Below are positions 25,485-34,078 of a DNA stretch of 64,000 nucleotides, one piece after another. Source of the stretch: an uncultured Nonlabens sp. (GTDB taxonomy: Bacteria; Bacteroidota; Bacteroidia; Flavobacteriales; Flavobacteriaceae); NCBI RefSeq assembly GCF_947495285.1, contig NZ_CANLXZ010000017.1:1-64000 (forward strand), in the 5' to 3' direction. A program made the translations under genes and the position numbers. Numbering within the stretch: position 1 is the first letter of the stretch; each line of letters begins with the position of its first letter. The notes under the pieces are model-generated. The model made no database searches, had not been told where the DNA came from, and saw nothing but the letters and a program-made list of their open reading frames with translations.

Positions 25485-26228
25485 ATGCAAAAAATCATCT
25501 CATATCCATTAACAGTAATTCACTTCATACTCTTCTTCTTTTTTCTGGTTATATTCCATCCCATACAACTTATTTGTTACAAATTAAGTGGTTATAATGC
25601 ACATCGCAAGAGTGTATATATACTTAACTGGTTCTTAATGCAGTCACAGTTGCCGCTGTTCAATACTTTTACTATCAACTATAAAAGGGATCTACCTGTT
25701 GGTCCATCTTACGTGTTTGTATGTAACCACCAGAGCATGTTTGATATACCACCCTTAATTTATTATCTTAGAAATTATCATGCAAAATTTATAGCAAAAA
25801 AAGAACTGGCCAAAGGGATACCTAGCATTTCACTTAATTTAAGAATAGGAGAGAACTGCGCCATAGATCGTAAAGACCGCAAGCAGGCCATAACCGCCCT
25901 TGTTCAATTTGCAAAAAACATACATGAAAAGAAACGTAGCGTTGTAATTTTTGCAGAAGGTACTCGCAGTAGAACAGGTGTTCCTAAGCCATTCCAGACT
26001 AATGGTTTAAAGACTATTTTTAAATATGTTCCAGACGCCGTTATCGTGCCAGTTACAATTAATAACAGCTGGAAAGTAGATCGTTATGGAAAATTCCCTT
26101 ATGGTATGGGGAATAAGATAGCACTAACCCTACACAACCCTATTCCTATTCAAGGAAGAGATATGGACGAGGTAATTCTAGAAACACAAGAAATTGTGCA
26201 TAAAGGCGTTACTTCTACTGCGGTATAG
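25485..26228 (+). CDS. 1-acyl-sn-glycerol-3-phosphate acyltransferase (PlsC family)
   Basis: Membrane-associated acyltransferase of 247 residues that makes phosphatidic acid or a related phospholipid or lysolipid product. An N-terminal hydrophobic segment (about 8-32) is followed by the acyltransferase motifs: block I NHQSMFD (catalytic His and Asp, HX4D), block II NCAIDRKDR, block III FAEGTRSRTG and block IV VIVPVTINNSW. It lies upstream of an acyl-ACP desaturase gene, a sensible membrane-lipid pairing. A -7 element ends only four bases before the ATG, so the mRNA may be leaderless. Confidence 0.92.
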   Translation: MQKIISYPLTVIHFILFFFFLVIFHPIQLICYKLSGYNAHRKSVYILNWFLMQSQLPLFNTFTINYKRDLPVGPSYVFVCNHQSMFDIPPLIYYLRNYHAKFIAKKELAKGIPSISLNLRIGENCAIDRKDRKQAITALVQFAKNIHEKKRSVVIFAEGTRSRTGVPKPFQTNGLKTIFKYVPDAVIVPVTINNSWKVDRYGKFPYGMGNKIALTLHNPIPIQGRDMDEVILETQEIVHKGVTSTAV

Positions 26229-26244
26229 AGTTGGATAATATTTC

Positions 26245-26260
26245 CGCTTTCGCGAAAGCG
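26245..26260. repeat. Iterated 16-bp palindrome, copy 6
   Basis: Exact core between the acyltransferase and desaturase genes. The dyad extends to 22 bp (26242-26263). Confidence 0.95.
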
Positions 26261-26303
26261 GAACAAATTCAAAACGACTACCTTTACATAATAAGCTATA
26301 CTT

Positions 26304-27308
26304 ATGAGCAAGCCCCTTAAAAATATACGCATCGAGGTGATGCAATCGCTAGAGAATAAAGTAGAATCCTTTATGGATGAATATTTAATTCCTGTTGATA
26401 AGATCTGGCAGCCTACAGATTTTTTACCTAATTCTCAAGAAGATACTTTTTTTGAAGAAGTGAGAGAGTTGAGAGAATTAGCCAAAGAGCTTCCTTATGA
26501 TTTTTGGGTTGCCCTAGTAGGAGATACTATTACAGAAGAAGCTTTACCTACCTATGAGGCATGGCTAATGGATGTAGAAGGAATTAATCAAGTAGAAGGT
26601 AAAGGTAATATCTGGTCTAAATGGGTGCGCCAGTGGACAGGTGAAGAAAACCGACATGGAGATACATTAAATAAATATCTGTACCTATCTGGTCGTGTTA
26701 ACATGCGTCAGGTAGAAATTACAACACATCATTTACTCACAGATGGTTTTGACATCGGTACAGATCGTGATCCTTATAAAAACTTTATTTACACAAGTTT
26801 TCAAGAACTAGCTACCTACATTTCACATAACCGTGTGGCAAAACTTGCTCGTGGTTATGGAAATACTGCCTTATCAAAAATGTGTCGTATCATTTCTGGA
26901 GATGAGATGCGACATCATAAAGCCTATAGCACTTTTGTAAAAGAAATCTTTAAAGTAGATGCCAGCAACATGATGGTAGCCTTTAAAGAAATGATGGTTC
27001 ATAAAATAGTCATGCCAGCCATGTTTTTAAGAGAGCAAGGTCAGAGTATAGGAGCTGCATTTGAAGATTTCTCAAACAGCGCGCAACGTATAGGTGTTTA
27101 CACTGCTCAAGATTATATAGATATTATGCAAAAACTCATTGATCAATGGGATATTGCAAACATGACACATCTTACCGAAGAGGCTGAGAAAGCACGAGAT
27201 TATTTAATGAAACTTCCTGCACGTATGGAACGTGTTTCTCAAAGAATAAAAATCCCAACAGATTCTGCCACATTTAGTTGGGTAAATCCCGCCATTATCG
27301 GAGGATAG
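26304..27308 (+). CDS. Acyl-ACP desaturase (stearoyl-ACP Delta9-desaturase family)
   Basis: Soluble diiron desaturase of 334 residues that introduces a double bond into an acyl chain on acyl carrier protein. The two iron-binding EXXH motifs are present: EENRHG (about 114-119) and DEMRHH (about 198-203), with the additional Glu ligands in helices around FFEEV and SFQEL. This plant/actinobacteria-type enzyme is common in marine flavobacteria and adjusts membrane fluidity. It is 75 bp after plsC on the same strand and ends 9 bp before the convergent recQ stop. Confidence 0.93.
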   Translation: MSKPLKNIRIEVMQSLENKVESFMDEYLIPVDKIWQPTDFLPNSQEDTFFEEVRELRELAKELPYDFWVALVGDTITEEALPTYEAWLMDVEGINQVEGKGNIWSKWVRQWTGEENRHGDTLNKYLYLSGRVNMRQVEITTHHLLTDGFDIGTDRDPYKNFIYTSFQELATYISHNRVAKLARGYGNTALSKMCRIISGDEMRHHKAYSTFVKEIFKVDASNMMVAFKEMMVHKIVMPAMFLREQGQSIGAAFEDFSNSAQRIGVYTAQDYIDIMQKLIDQWDIANMTHLTEEAEKARDYLMKLPARMERVSQRIKIPTDSATFSWVNPAIIGG

Positions 27309-27317
27309 ATGTATCTA

Positions 27318-29474
27318 TTATAGAGATTTCTTTAATAAAGTGAGACCCAGTCGCAAAGATCCATAATCTATTTTACCGTTAAAATGTTCAAAGATGCTTT
27401 TAAGGCTCTCATTATCTTTTATTTGCTCAAAGTCTGCGGCCATTAGATTATAATCATTAGGGTCTATTAATTTCTCTAGATCTATATCGCCGTGGCTTTC
27501 ATAACGCTTAGTAAGATGATTTAAGATAGTACCAGGCTGGTAATTTCTTATTTCAGCTATTTCTTGAATCGTTTTACCTTCTCTAAATAAAAGGACTGTT
27601 TCCATTACCGTATCCTTTTTAGTACCATTACTTTTCTTTTTGGCTTTTTTAGGTTTTACTATTTCATCTCTATAGACAAAGTTATTTTTACGATCATTTT
27701 TAAATTCTGATATCATTTTTAAGAACTTTGCACCATAGGTATCGTGTTTATGAGTTCCAACACCGGTAATGTCGGCAAATTCATTATCGTCCAGTGGAAT
27801 TCTCGCTGCCATATCTTTTAAAGTCGCATCACTAAAAATCATATAAGGAGCTAGATTTGCAGCATTAGCCAGTTGTAATCTAGTTTTGCGCAATGCTTCA
27901 TAAAGATCACGATTTACCTCTGTCGGCAACTCTTCTCTAGTTAGTTTTGCTCTACGAGAGGCTAGTTCTTCTGGTTTAGGTATCACAGCTAGAGAGACTT
28001 TACGACCGTTAAATAACACCTCTTTACCTTGAGGGGTAATTTTTAAATGATTGTTTTCATGAAAAGCTATTTCTATCAGACCCTGATTAATCATTTGTAC
28101 GATGTACTGTTGCCAGTTGTTCCACGTTATATCTTTACCAGCACCATAAGTTTTCATATGCTGGAAACCACTTTCCATAATGGCTGCATTCTGTGCACCA
28201 CGTAGTACGTCTATTAAAAGATTAAGGGATGCTTTTTCATTAGCGCGTATTATGGCGCTCAATGCTTTTTGCGCCGGTAGTGTTGCTTCAAAGAAATCGG
28301 GCTTGTTAAGACATACGTCACAGTTGCCACAGTCTTCATCTAGATATTCATTAAAGTAAGAGAGGAGCATTTTCCTGCGGCAGGTAAGAGCCTCGGCAAA
28401 TTGCTTCATGCGTTCTAGTTTTGCAATTTGTAATTCGGCATTACCGCTTCCTTCTGCAAATTTGCGCAGCTGGATCACGTCTGCATAACTGTGAAATAAT
28501 AACGCATGTGAGTTGATACCATCACGACCAGCACGACCTATTTCTTGATAATAACCTTCTATGTTTTTAGGCATGTTATAGTGCAGTACAAAACGCACAT
28601 TAGATTTATCAATTCCCATCCCAAATGCTATAGTCGCACACACTATTTTAAGATCGTCCTTGATGAATTTTTCTTGTACATTTTCTCTTTCTTCATGACT
28701 CAAACCAGCATGATAAGCAGCCGCATCAAATCCATAAGCTGTTATCTTACTAGCTAGTGACTCACACGTGTTACGGCTTAGACAATAGATTATTCCAGAT
28801 TGGTCTTTATTTTTCTGTAAAAAACGACGTATTTGCTGCAGTCTATTATTTCCTGGACGTACTTCTAGAGTTAAATTAGGGCGGTCAAAGGAGGAGACAT
28901 ATTCCTTTCCATTTTGAATCCCTAATTGTTTTTTAATGTCAGCCCTAGTGGCTCTGTCTGCCGTGGCAGTTAGTGCGATCAGGTTAGCATCTGGAAAACT
29001 GGTTTTAAAATAAGATAACTGTGTATATGCAGGTCTAAAATCATGACCCCATGTAGAAATACAGTGCGCCTCATCTACGGCAATTAAAGAAACAGGAATT
29101 CCCTGAAGGTGATTATTTAATAAACCTATACTTTCTGGAGCTACATAAATTAATTTGAGACGTCCAGAACGCAATTCTTCCAGCATTTCTTGTTGCTGCG
29201 TTGCATCTTGAGAGCTGTTAAAGTAAGATGCTGCAATACCGTTTGCTCGCAACGCATCTACTTGATCCTTCATTAATGCTATAAGTGGGGACACTACTAG
29301 GGTAATGCCATCTAGTAGTAAAGAAGGTAATTGAAAACACATGGATTTACCTCCACCAGTAGGCATGACGACCATAAGGTCTTTTCCAGCAATAACGCTG
29401 TCTATAATTTCTTCTTGTAACGGGCGGAAACTGTCGTAACCAAAATACTTTTTGAGTAGTTCTAGTTTTTTCAT
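27318..29474 (-). CDS. recQ: ATP-dependent DNA helicase RecQ
   Basis: 3'-5' DNA helicase for recombination and fork repair, 718 residues from the ATG at 29474 (KKLELLKKYFGYDSFRPLQE); the frame is open 13 codons further. Walker A is MPTGGGKSM, the DEAH box is AVDEAHCISTWGHDFRP, and motif VI is QEIGRAGRDG. The RQC zinc cluster uses CRRKML with DEDCGNCDVC, followed by a winged helix, an HRDC domain (about 515-595) and a further C-terminal helix-turn-helix tail typical of Bacteroidota RecQ. It is transcribed towards the desaturase gene. Confidence 0.96.
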   Translation of the reverse strand: MKKLELLKKYFGYDSFRPLQEEIIDSVIAGKDLMVVMPTGGGKSMCFQLPSLLLDGITLVVSPLIALMKDQVDALRANGIAASYFNSSQDATQQQEMLEELRSGRLKLIYVAPESIGLLNNHLQGIPVSLIAVDEAHCISTWGHDFRPAYTQLSYFKTSFPDANLIALTATADRATRADIKKQLGIQNGKEYVSSFDRPNLTLEVRPGNNRLQQIRRFLQKNKDQSGIIYCLSRNTCESLASKITAYGFDAAAYHAGLSHEERENVQEKFIKDDLKIVCATIAFGMGIDKSNVRFVLHYNMPKNIEGYYQEIGRAGRDGINSHALLFHSYADVIQLRKFAEGSGNAELQIAKLERMKQFAEALTCRRKMLLSYFNEYLDEDCGNCDVCLNKPDFFEATLPAQKALSAIIRANEKASLNLLIDVLRGAQNAAIMESGFQHMKTYGAGKDITWNNWQQYIVQMINQGLIEIAFHENNHLKITPQGKEVLFNGRKVSLAVIPKPEELASRRAKLTREELPTEVNRDLYEALRKTRLQLANAANLAPYMIFSDATLKDMAARIPLDDNEFADITGVGTHKHDTYGAKFLKMISEFKNDRKNNFVYRDEIVKPKKAKKKSNGTKKDTVMETVLLFREGKTIQEIAEIRNYQPGTILNHLTKRYESHGDIDLEKLIDPNDYNLMAADFEQIKDNESLKSIFEHFNGKIDYGSLRLGLTLLKKSL

Positions 29475-29631
29475 AATATTGATTTGAATGGCGTGTAACG
29501 TCTTAAAAGACAAGTTTCAAAGGTAGGGTTTCAGTGTGTTTTTATAAAGCTTTGTTTATAACTTGATGTGGTCATTTCTTGATTTATCTAGTGCGATAGA
29601 TACTTTTCTATCTAGTTAATTTGTATTTTTC

Positions 29632-29647
29632 CGCTTTCGCGAAAGCG
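29632..29647. repeat. Iterated 16-bp palindrome, copy 7
   Basis: Exact core in the divergent intergenic region between recQ and the next hypothetical gene. Confidence 0.95.
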
Positions 29648-29717
29648 AGATTTCCAACAACATATGCACTTGTATTATTGTTATTTAGAAATCTTATAAT
29701 TCAGTTGAAACGAGTAT

Positions 29718-30584
29718 ATGAAGTATCTTTTTACATTTTTATTTTTTATCATAACATTTTTTGCGGTTGCTCAAAATCAAGATTTGAATGATTATAAATA
29801 CATTGTCGTAGAAAATCAATACGATTTTCAGAGTGAGGCAAATGAATACCGACTAAATGAGTTGATTGTTTTTGAGTTTAAAAAACGCAATTTTAATGCT
29901 TTTAGAAATACAGAAATTCTACCAGAAGATAGGAATAGAGGTGTGTGTAATGCACTTCAATTAAAAATAGATGAAAGTGGAAGTTTTACCAGGAGTTTGA
30001 TTTTCAAACTGGTGAACTGTGCTGGTGAAACTGTTTTTACTAGTAAAAAAGGTGTAGGAAGAACTAAGTCTAATGACAAAGCCTATTATGAAGCAGTAAG
30101 AGATGCGATGACTTCTTTTGATGCTGTTGATTATAGATATGTAAAGCCTAATGATATAAAAATACTTCCAAATAGTGAAGTAGCAGCAATCGGAATAGCT
30201 AGTGTGCAAACTATGTCTAGTCAACCAGGTAATGTCGTAAAAGAAACAGAAGAGGTTAAAAAGCCAACTCAAAACTCCTTAATTACAAAGATAGCACCGG
30301 ATGAATCTCCGAAGTTTGAAAAGAATGTGATAGATGATGCTGCGCCGTCTAGTGAATATGAGTTCACGTCAAAGGAAGGATTTGCATTAATGAAAAGCGC
30401 CAAAGGCTTTTTAATCTTTGATAATAATCTACCTATAGGTGTAGTGCTTAAGAAAAGTAATAATGCTTATCTAGTACATACGTCTGTGTTTGCAGGTGTA
30501 GGATACAGGAATGGCGATAAATTTATTATTGAGTACATAAATAATAAGGAAGAACAGATTATTGAATTTGTAAATGTTCCATAA
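29718..30584 (+). CDS. Secreted hypothetical protein
   Basis: A 288-residue protein with a cleavable signal peptide (KYLFTFLFFIITFFAVAQN). The mature N-terminal half, about 20-140, reads like a small folded domain of the type in flavobacterial periplasmic proteins (YKYIVVENQYDFQSEANEYR). A polar linker of about 70 residues rich in Pro, Lys and Glu follows, then a C-terminal beta-rich region (GFALMKSAKGFLIFDNNLPI). I do not recognise a named family. It stands alone, divergent from recQ, with a bidirectional terminator after it. Periplasmic or outer-membrane-associated location is inferred from the signal peptide. Confidence 0.72.
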   Translation: MKYLFTFLFFIITFFAVAQNQDLNDYKYIVVENQYDFQSEANEYRLNELIVFEFKKRNFNAFRNTEILPEDRNRGVCNALQLKIDESGSFTRSLIFKLVNCAGETVFTSKKGVGRTKSNDKAYYEAVRDAMTSFDAVDYRYVKPNDIKILPNSEVAAIGIASVQTMSSQPGNVVKETEEVKKPTQNSLITKIAPDESPKFEKNVIDDAAPSSEYEFTSKEGFALMKSAKGFLIFDNNLPIGVVLKKSNNAYLVHTSVFAGVGYRNGDKFIIEYINNKEEQIIEFVNVP

Positions 30585-30601
30585 TAAATAGGTTCATTTA
30601 T

Positions 30602-30637
30602 AAAACAGGGTGCTGGTTTATATCAGCACCCTGTTTT
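30602..30637. terminator. Bidirectional terminator
   Basis: Arms AAAACAGGGTGCTG (30602-30615) and CAGCACCCTGTTTT (30624-30637) with an 8-base loop, between two convergent genes. Confidence 0.9.
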
Positions 30638-30670
30638 CTTTTAAGAAGGTTTGTGAAATTTTAAAGCAGT

Positions 30671-31261
30671 TTAAACATGCTTACCTACTTCAAAGCCATG
30701 CTTTCCTAAATATTGATTACCGCTATCGATAGCATCACCTTCTAAGGTAGTTCCCATAGAATCGTTCCATCTGTTTAAGTAGCCGAATAGTGAGATTACA
30801 CCTAGCATTTCTACAATCTCTCCATCATCCCAGTGCTCGTGTAGTCTGTCATTTATGTCTTGATTAACGGCATTAGGCACCTGACTCGCTGCTAGTGAAA
30901 AGTCTAATGCTGCACGCTCTGCTTCACTGAAGGCAGAGTGTGTGCGGTACTCCCATATGTTATCCAGTTGTTCTTGTTCTGCTCCATAACGCTCTGCAGC
31001 TCTTATAGCATGTGCCTGGCAGTACCTGCAGCCTGTTGCGTTACTGGATACCCAAGCAATCATTCTTTTTAAAGCACTGGTTACACGACCTTCGTTTGCC
31101 ATAACGGCTTTATTCAGGTTGATAAATGCCTTAGATATGGCTGGACGTCGTTGCATAGTAAGGACAGAATTAGGGCAAAAACCTAATGTTTCATTAAAGA
31201 AATCTGCTAGTTGAGCAGTTTCTGGATCATGACGGGCGTCTAATGGGGTTACTAATGGCAT
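30671..31261 (-). CDS. AhpD-like carboxymuconolactone-decarboxylase-family protein
   Basis: A 196-residue all-helical protein of the AhpD/CMD superfamily. The redox motif CRYCQAHAIRAAERYG (CxxC followed by the conserved His) is intact, which points to a thiol peroxidase or disulfide-relay function rather than decarboxylation. The length fits the peroxidase-related group. Partner reductant and substrate are unknown. It is divergent from recJ and convergent with the secreted hypothetical gene across a shared terminator. Confidence 0.85.
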   Translation of the reverse strand: MPLVTPLDARHDPETAQLADFFNETLGFCPNSVLTMQRRPAISKAFINLNKAVMANEGRVTSALKRMIAWVSSNATGCRYCQAHAIRAAERYGAEQEQLDNIWEYRTHSAFSEAERAALDFSLAASQVPNAVNQDINDRLHEHWDDGEIVEMLGVISLFGYLNRWNDSMGTTLEGDAIDSGNQYLGKHGFEVGKHV

Positions 31262-31387
31262 GTATGTTTTATTTATATTTTCTTGTCTCGTAATTTACGT
31301 TTTAAAAATAAAGGAAACATCACAAAATTGAAAATTGCAATTAAAATTAAAGAGCTTAGACTCTTTTTTAGATCTTATCTTTACCAA

Positions 31388-33085
31388 ATGCGTTGGACTT
31401 TAAAACCGGTACCAGATTCTCAAAAACAGCAGCAGCTAGCTCAAGAGTTAGGAGTAGATCCTTTTCTAGCTGGTTTGTTAGTACAGCGTGGTGTGGACGC
31501 TTTTGCAAAAGCGAAATCCTTCTTTAGACCTGATCTAGAAGAATTGCATGATCCTTTTTTAATGAAGGATATGGAGCTGGCAGTTAAACGTATTCAAAAA
31601 GCAGTCGGTAATAACGAGAATATTCTAGTTTATGGAGATTATGATGTAGATGGAACTACTAGTGTTGCATTGATGTCTACGTTTTTAGAAAGTTTTTATG
31701 AACGTGTTTCTACTTATATACCAGACCGTTATGATGAGGGTTATGGGGTGAGTTATAAAGGAATCGATTTTGCGGGCGATAATGATTTTTCTTTAATTAT
31801 TGCACTAGATTGTGGTGTGAAGGCTGTAGATAAAGTTGCTTATGCAAAGGAAAAGGGGATAGATTTTATAATTTGTGATCATCATAGACCTGGTAGAGTA
31901 TTGCCAGATGCTATTGCGGTCTTAGATCCTAAACGAGTAGATTGTACTTATCCTTATGATGAGTTGTGCGGTTGTGGTGTAGGATTTAAATTATGCCAGG
32001 CTCTTACTGTTACAAATGGTTGGGATTTTGATATTTTGATTCCTTACCTAGATCTTGTTGCCACGGCAATAGGTGCAGATATAGTGCCGATGACTGGAGA
32101 GAATAGAATACTTGCCTATCATGGTCTTAATGTGATAAACACTAGCCCGCGAGCCGGTTTTAAGGCTATTATTGAAAATTTAAATAAAACGGTCCTTAAT
32201 ATTACTGACGTTGTTTTTACCATTGCGCCACGTATCAATGCTGCTGGTAGAATGGAGCATGGGCTGCATGCAGTGGAATTGCTCAAAGAGATAGATCTAG
32301 ATAAGGCCAAAGAATGTGCCGCTGCTATAGAAAATTATAATTCTGATAGGAGAGAGCTAGATCGATCTATTACAAAAGAAGCGTTAGATCAAATTATAAT
32401 TAATAAGGAAGAAGAGAATTTTACAAGTGTAGTTTATCATGACAGCTGGCATAAAGGTGTTATCGGGATAGTAGCTTCTCGTTTAACTGAGACCTATTAT
32501 AGACCTACCTTAGTGTTTTGTAAATCTGGTGATAGACTTGCCGCTAGTGCACGTAGTGTGAGAGGTTATGATGTATATAATGCATTAGAACAATGTACTG
32601 AATTTATAGAACAATTCGGTGGGCATATGTATGCAGCTGGACTTACCTTGTTGCCAGAAAATTATGAGAAGTTTAAAGTAAGATTTGAAGAGGTGGTTTG
32701 TGCTACCATAGAAAATAAACATCTGACTCCAGAAATAAACATAGATTCTAAGTTGCCTTTAAGCGCAATTACACCTAAATTTTATCGCATATTACTGCAA
32801 ATGGCGCCATTCGGTCCAGGGAATATGACACCTGTGTTTATGACAGAAAATGTGGTAGATACTGGGTACGGTAAACGTGTGGGGAAGGACGAAGGCCACC
32901 TTAAAATTAAAGTGGCCTCAAAAAAAGGGGAGAAGAATGGCTTTAATGCCATAGGTTTTAATATGGGTGATACATACGATCTAATTACCGATGGTAAAAA
33001 ATTCCACATTGCTTATTCTATTGATGAAAATGAATGGCAAGGAAATGTTTCTTTGCAATTGAGGTTGAGAGACATTACTTCTTAA
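31388..33085 (+). CDS. recJ: Single-stranded-DNA-specific exonuclease RecJ
   Basis: 5'-3' ssDNA exonuclease in recombination and mismatch repair, 565 residues from the ATG at 31388 (MRWTLKPVPDSQKQQQL). The frame is open upstream from a TTG at 31283, but those residues are not RecJ-like. The DHH phosphoesterase motifs are present: VYGDYDVDGTTSVALM, ALDCGVKAV, IICDHHRPG and the DHHA1 GGHMYAAGL segment. The C-terminal OB-type domain follows to the end. An early segment, AFAKAKSFFRP, is encoded over a variant of the genome palindrome. Confidence 0.96.
   Translation: MRWTLKPVPDSQKQQQLAQELGVDPFLAGLLVQRGVDAFAKAKSFFRPDLEELHDPFLMKDMELAVKRIQKAVGNNENILVYGDYDVDGTTSVALMSTFLESFYERVSTYIPDRYDEGYGVSYKGIDFAGDNDFSLIIALDCGVKAVDKVAYAKEKGIDFIICDHHRPGRVLPDAIAVLDPKRVDCTYPYDELCGCGVGFKLCQALTVTNGWDFDILIPYLDLVATAIGADIVPMTGENRILAYHGLNVINTSPRAGFKAIIENLNKTVLNITDVVFTIAPRINAAGRMEHGLHAVELLKEIDLDKAKECAAAIENYNSDRRELDRSITKEALDQIIINKEEENFTSVVYHDSWHKGVIGIVASRLTETYYRPTLVFCKSGDRLAASARSVRGYDVYNALEQCTEFIEQFGGHMYAAGLTLLPENYEKFKVRFEEVVCATIENKHLTPEINIDSKLPLSAITPKFYRILLQMAPFGPGNMTPVFMTENVVDTGYGKRVGKDEGHLKIKVASKKGEKNGFNAIGFNMGDTYDLITDGKKFHIAYSIDENEWQGNVSLQLRLRDITS
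31498..31513. repeat. Palindrome variant in recJ with paired base changes
   Basis: CGCTTTTGCAAAAGCG differs from the iterated element at two symmetric central positions, so it is still a perfect 16-bp dyad. It may be coincidence, because the encoded Ala-Phe-Ala-Lys-Ala fits RecJ at this position. Confidence 0.4.
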
Positions 33086-33550
33086 AACACAGATGGTAAG
33101 AATTCTACTTTACCGATGGGTGTAACCGGTCTGTACTTGTTATAAAACTTTCTCATGCTGTTATCTATCATATTCCTAGATAATGAGATAGAGTTAGTTA
33201 TATCTTTTTTACACTTGTAATGTTGCTTTTACTCAGTTTTGCAGCCCTGCGCAATGTTTTTTTATTGTTTATAAAAACACATTGGTTGCAGAGTGATGGT
33301 GTTTAACTTTTTATGTTTATCTCTAATAGATAATTAGAGACGCTCTTTGCTGTCTGTTTTTGATTTCTGGTACAAAGGAGAACAAAGTGAAAAATAATGT
33401 TTTATATACGTTTTTAAATTTGAATTTTTCCTAAGTATCTCGTTTTGAGATGAAACTGTTAATTATCCTAAATGTAGTTAGGTTAATTAGGTTGCTACCT
33501 TAAATATCGTATTTTATAATTGTAACTTTACTGTATGTGTTACATTTTTT
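33086..33550. other. Gene-free stretch (465 bp), no feature recognised
   Basis: AT-rich DNA between the recJ stop and the stop of the convergent receiver gene. It contains a weak inverted repeat (CTCTAAT/ATTAGAG, 33321-33339) without a T run and a 15-codon GTG ORF behind AAAGGAG at 33387. Neither convinces me. Confidence 0.5.
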
Positions 33551-33937
33551 TTAATTGTTTATGATATTTTTTAGATCGTCTAATCTTAAAGGTTTTTTAT
33601 TTATGGAAAGTAACGGTTCTGTTTCTTTAAATTCTTTAAAATCCTTGTTAGAATAAAGCTCGCTTGTCATATGAAATTTAATGTTGAGATCTTTCTTTTT
33701 TTCTGACATGTCGGTAATAAGATCCCATCCATTCACTGAATTAGTCTTGTTCTCTGTGATGACTACAATAGATTCTTTGTAGTCTGTACTGTTTAATTTA
33801 TCTAAATTATGAAGAGCTTCTTTATTATCAGAGAACACCTCTATATTATTTGCTAGATCGTTTACTTCTAGCATGGTTTTTATTACGTATGAATCTATAG
33901 GATTATCATCAATGATCCAGATTTTAGATGTGTTCAT
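33551..33937 (-). CDS. Response-regulator receiver protein with altered phospho-site
   Basis: A 128-residue stand-alone receiver-like protein from the ATG at 33937 (NTSKIWIIDDNPID). The acidic pair D10-D11 and the C-terminal KKP lysine motif are conserved. By alignment to NGWD, the phospho-acceptor position is E62 in IVVITENKTNSVNGWD, where family members have Asp in LDxNMP; the usual Pro is also missing. It is therefore likely locked, signalling by binding or acting as a decoy, which is inference. The gene is 110 bp downstream of a PAS kinase gene on the same strand, a natural partner. Confidence 0.8.
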   Translation of the reverse strand: MNTSKIWIIDDNPIDSYVIKTMLEVNDLANNIEVFSDNKEALHNLDKLNSTDYKESIVVITENKTNSVNGWDLITDMSEKKKDLNIKFHMTSELYSNKDFKEFKETEPLLSINKKPLRLDDLKNIINN

Positions 33938-34078
33938 AAAACTTATATTTTGAGATATAAATTTCACACTTTTAAACCAGGTTTTGAGAATGTAAGTTGA
34001 TCTTAATTTTTAATCGTTTAAACGCTTTAAAATCAGCTAAAAAGCGCATTTTAAAAGACGTTTGATACCTTAGTAGAG

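Noticed and set aside
33387-33434. 15-codon GTG ORF behind an AAAGGAG sequence, a possible leader peptide
   Set aside because: Shine-Dalgarno sites carry little weight in Bacteroidota, the peptide is unremarkable, and no gene follows on this strand.
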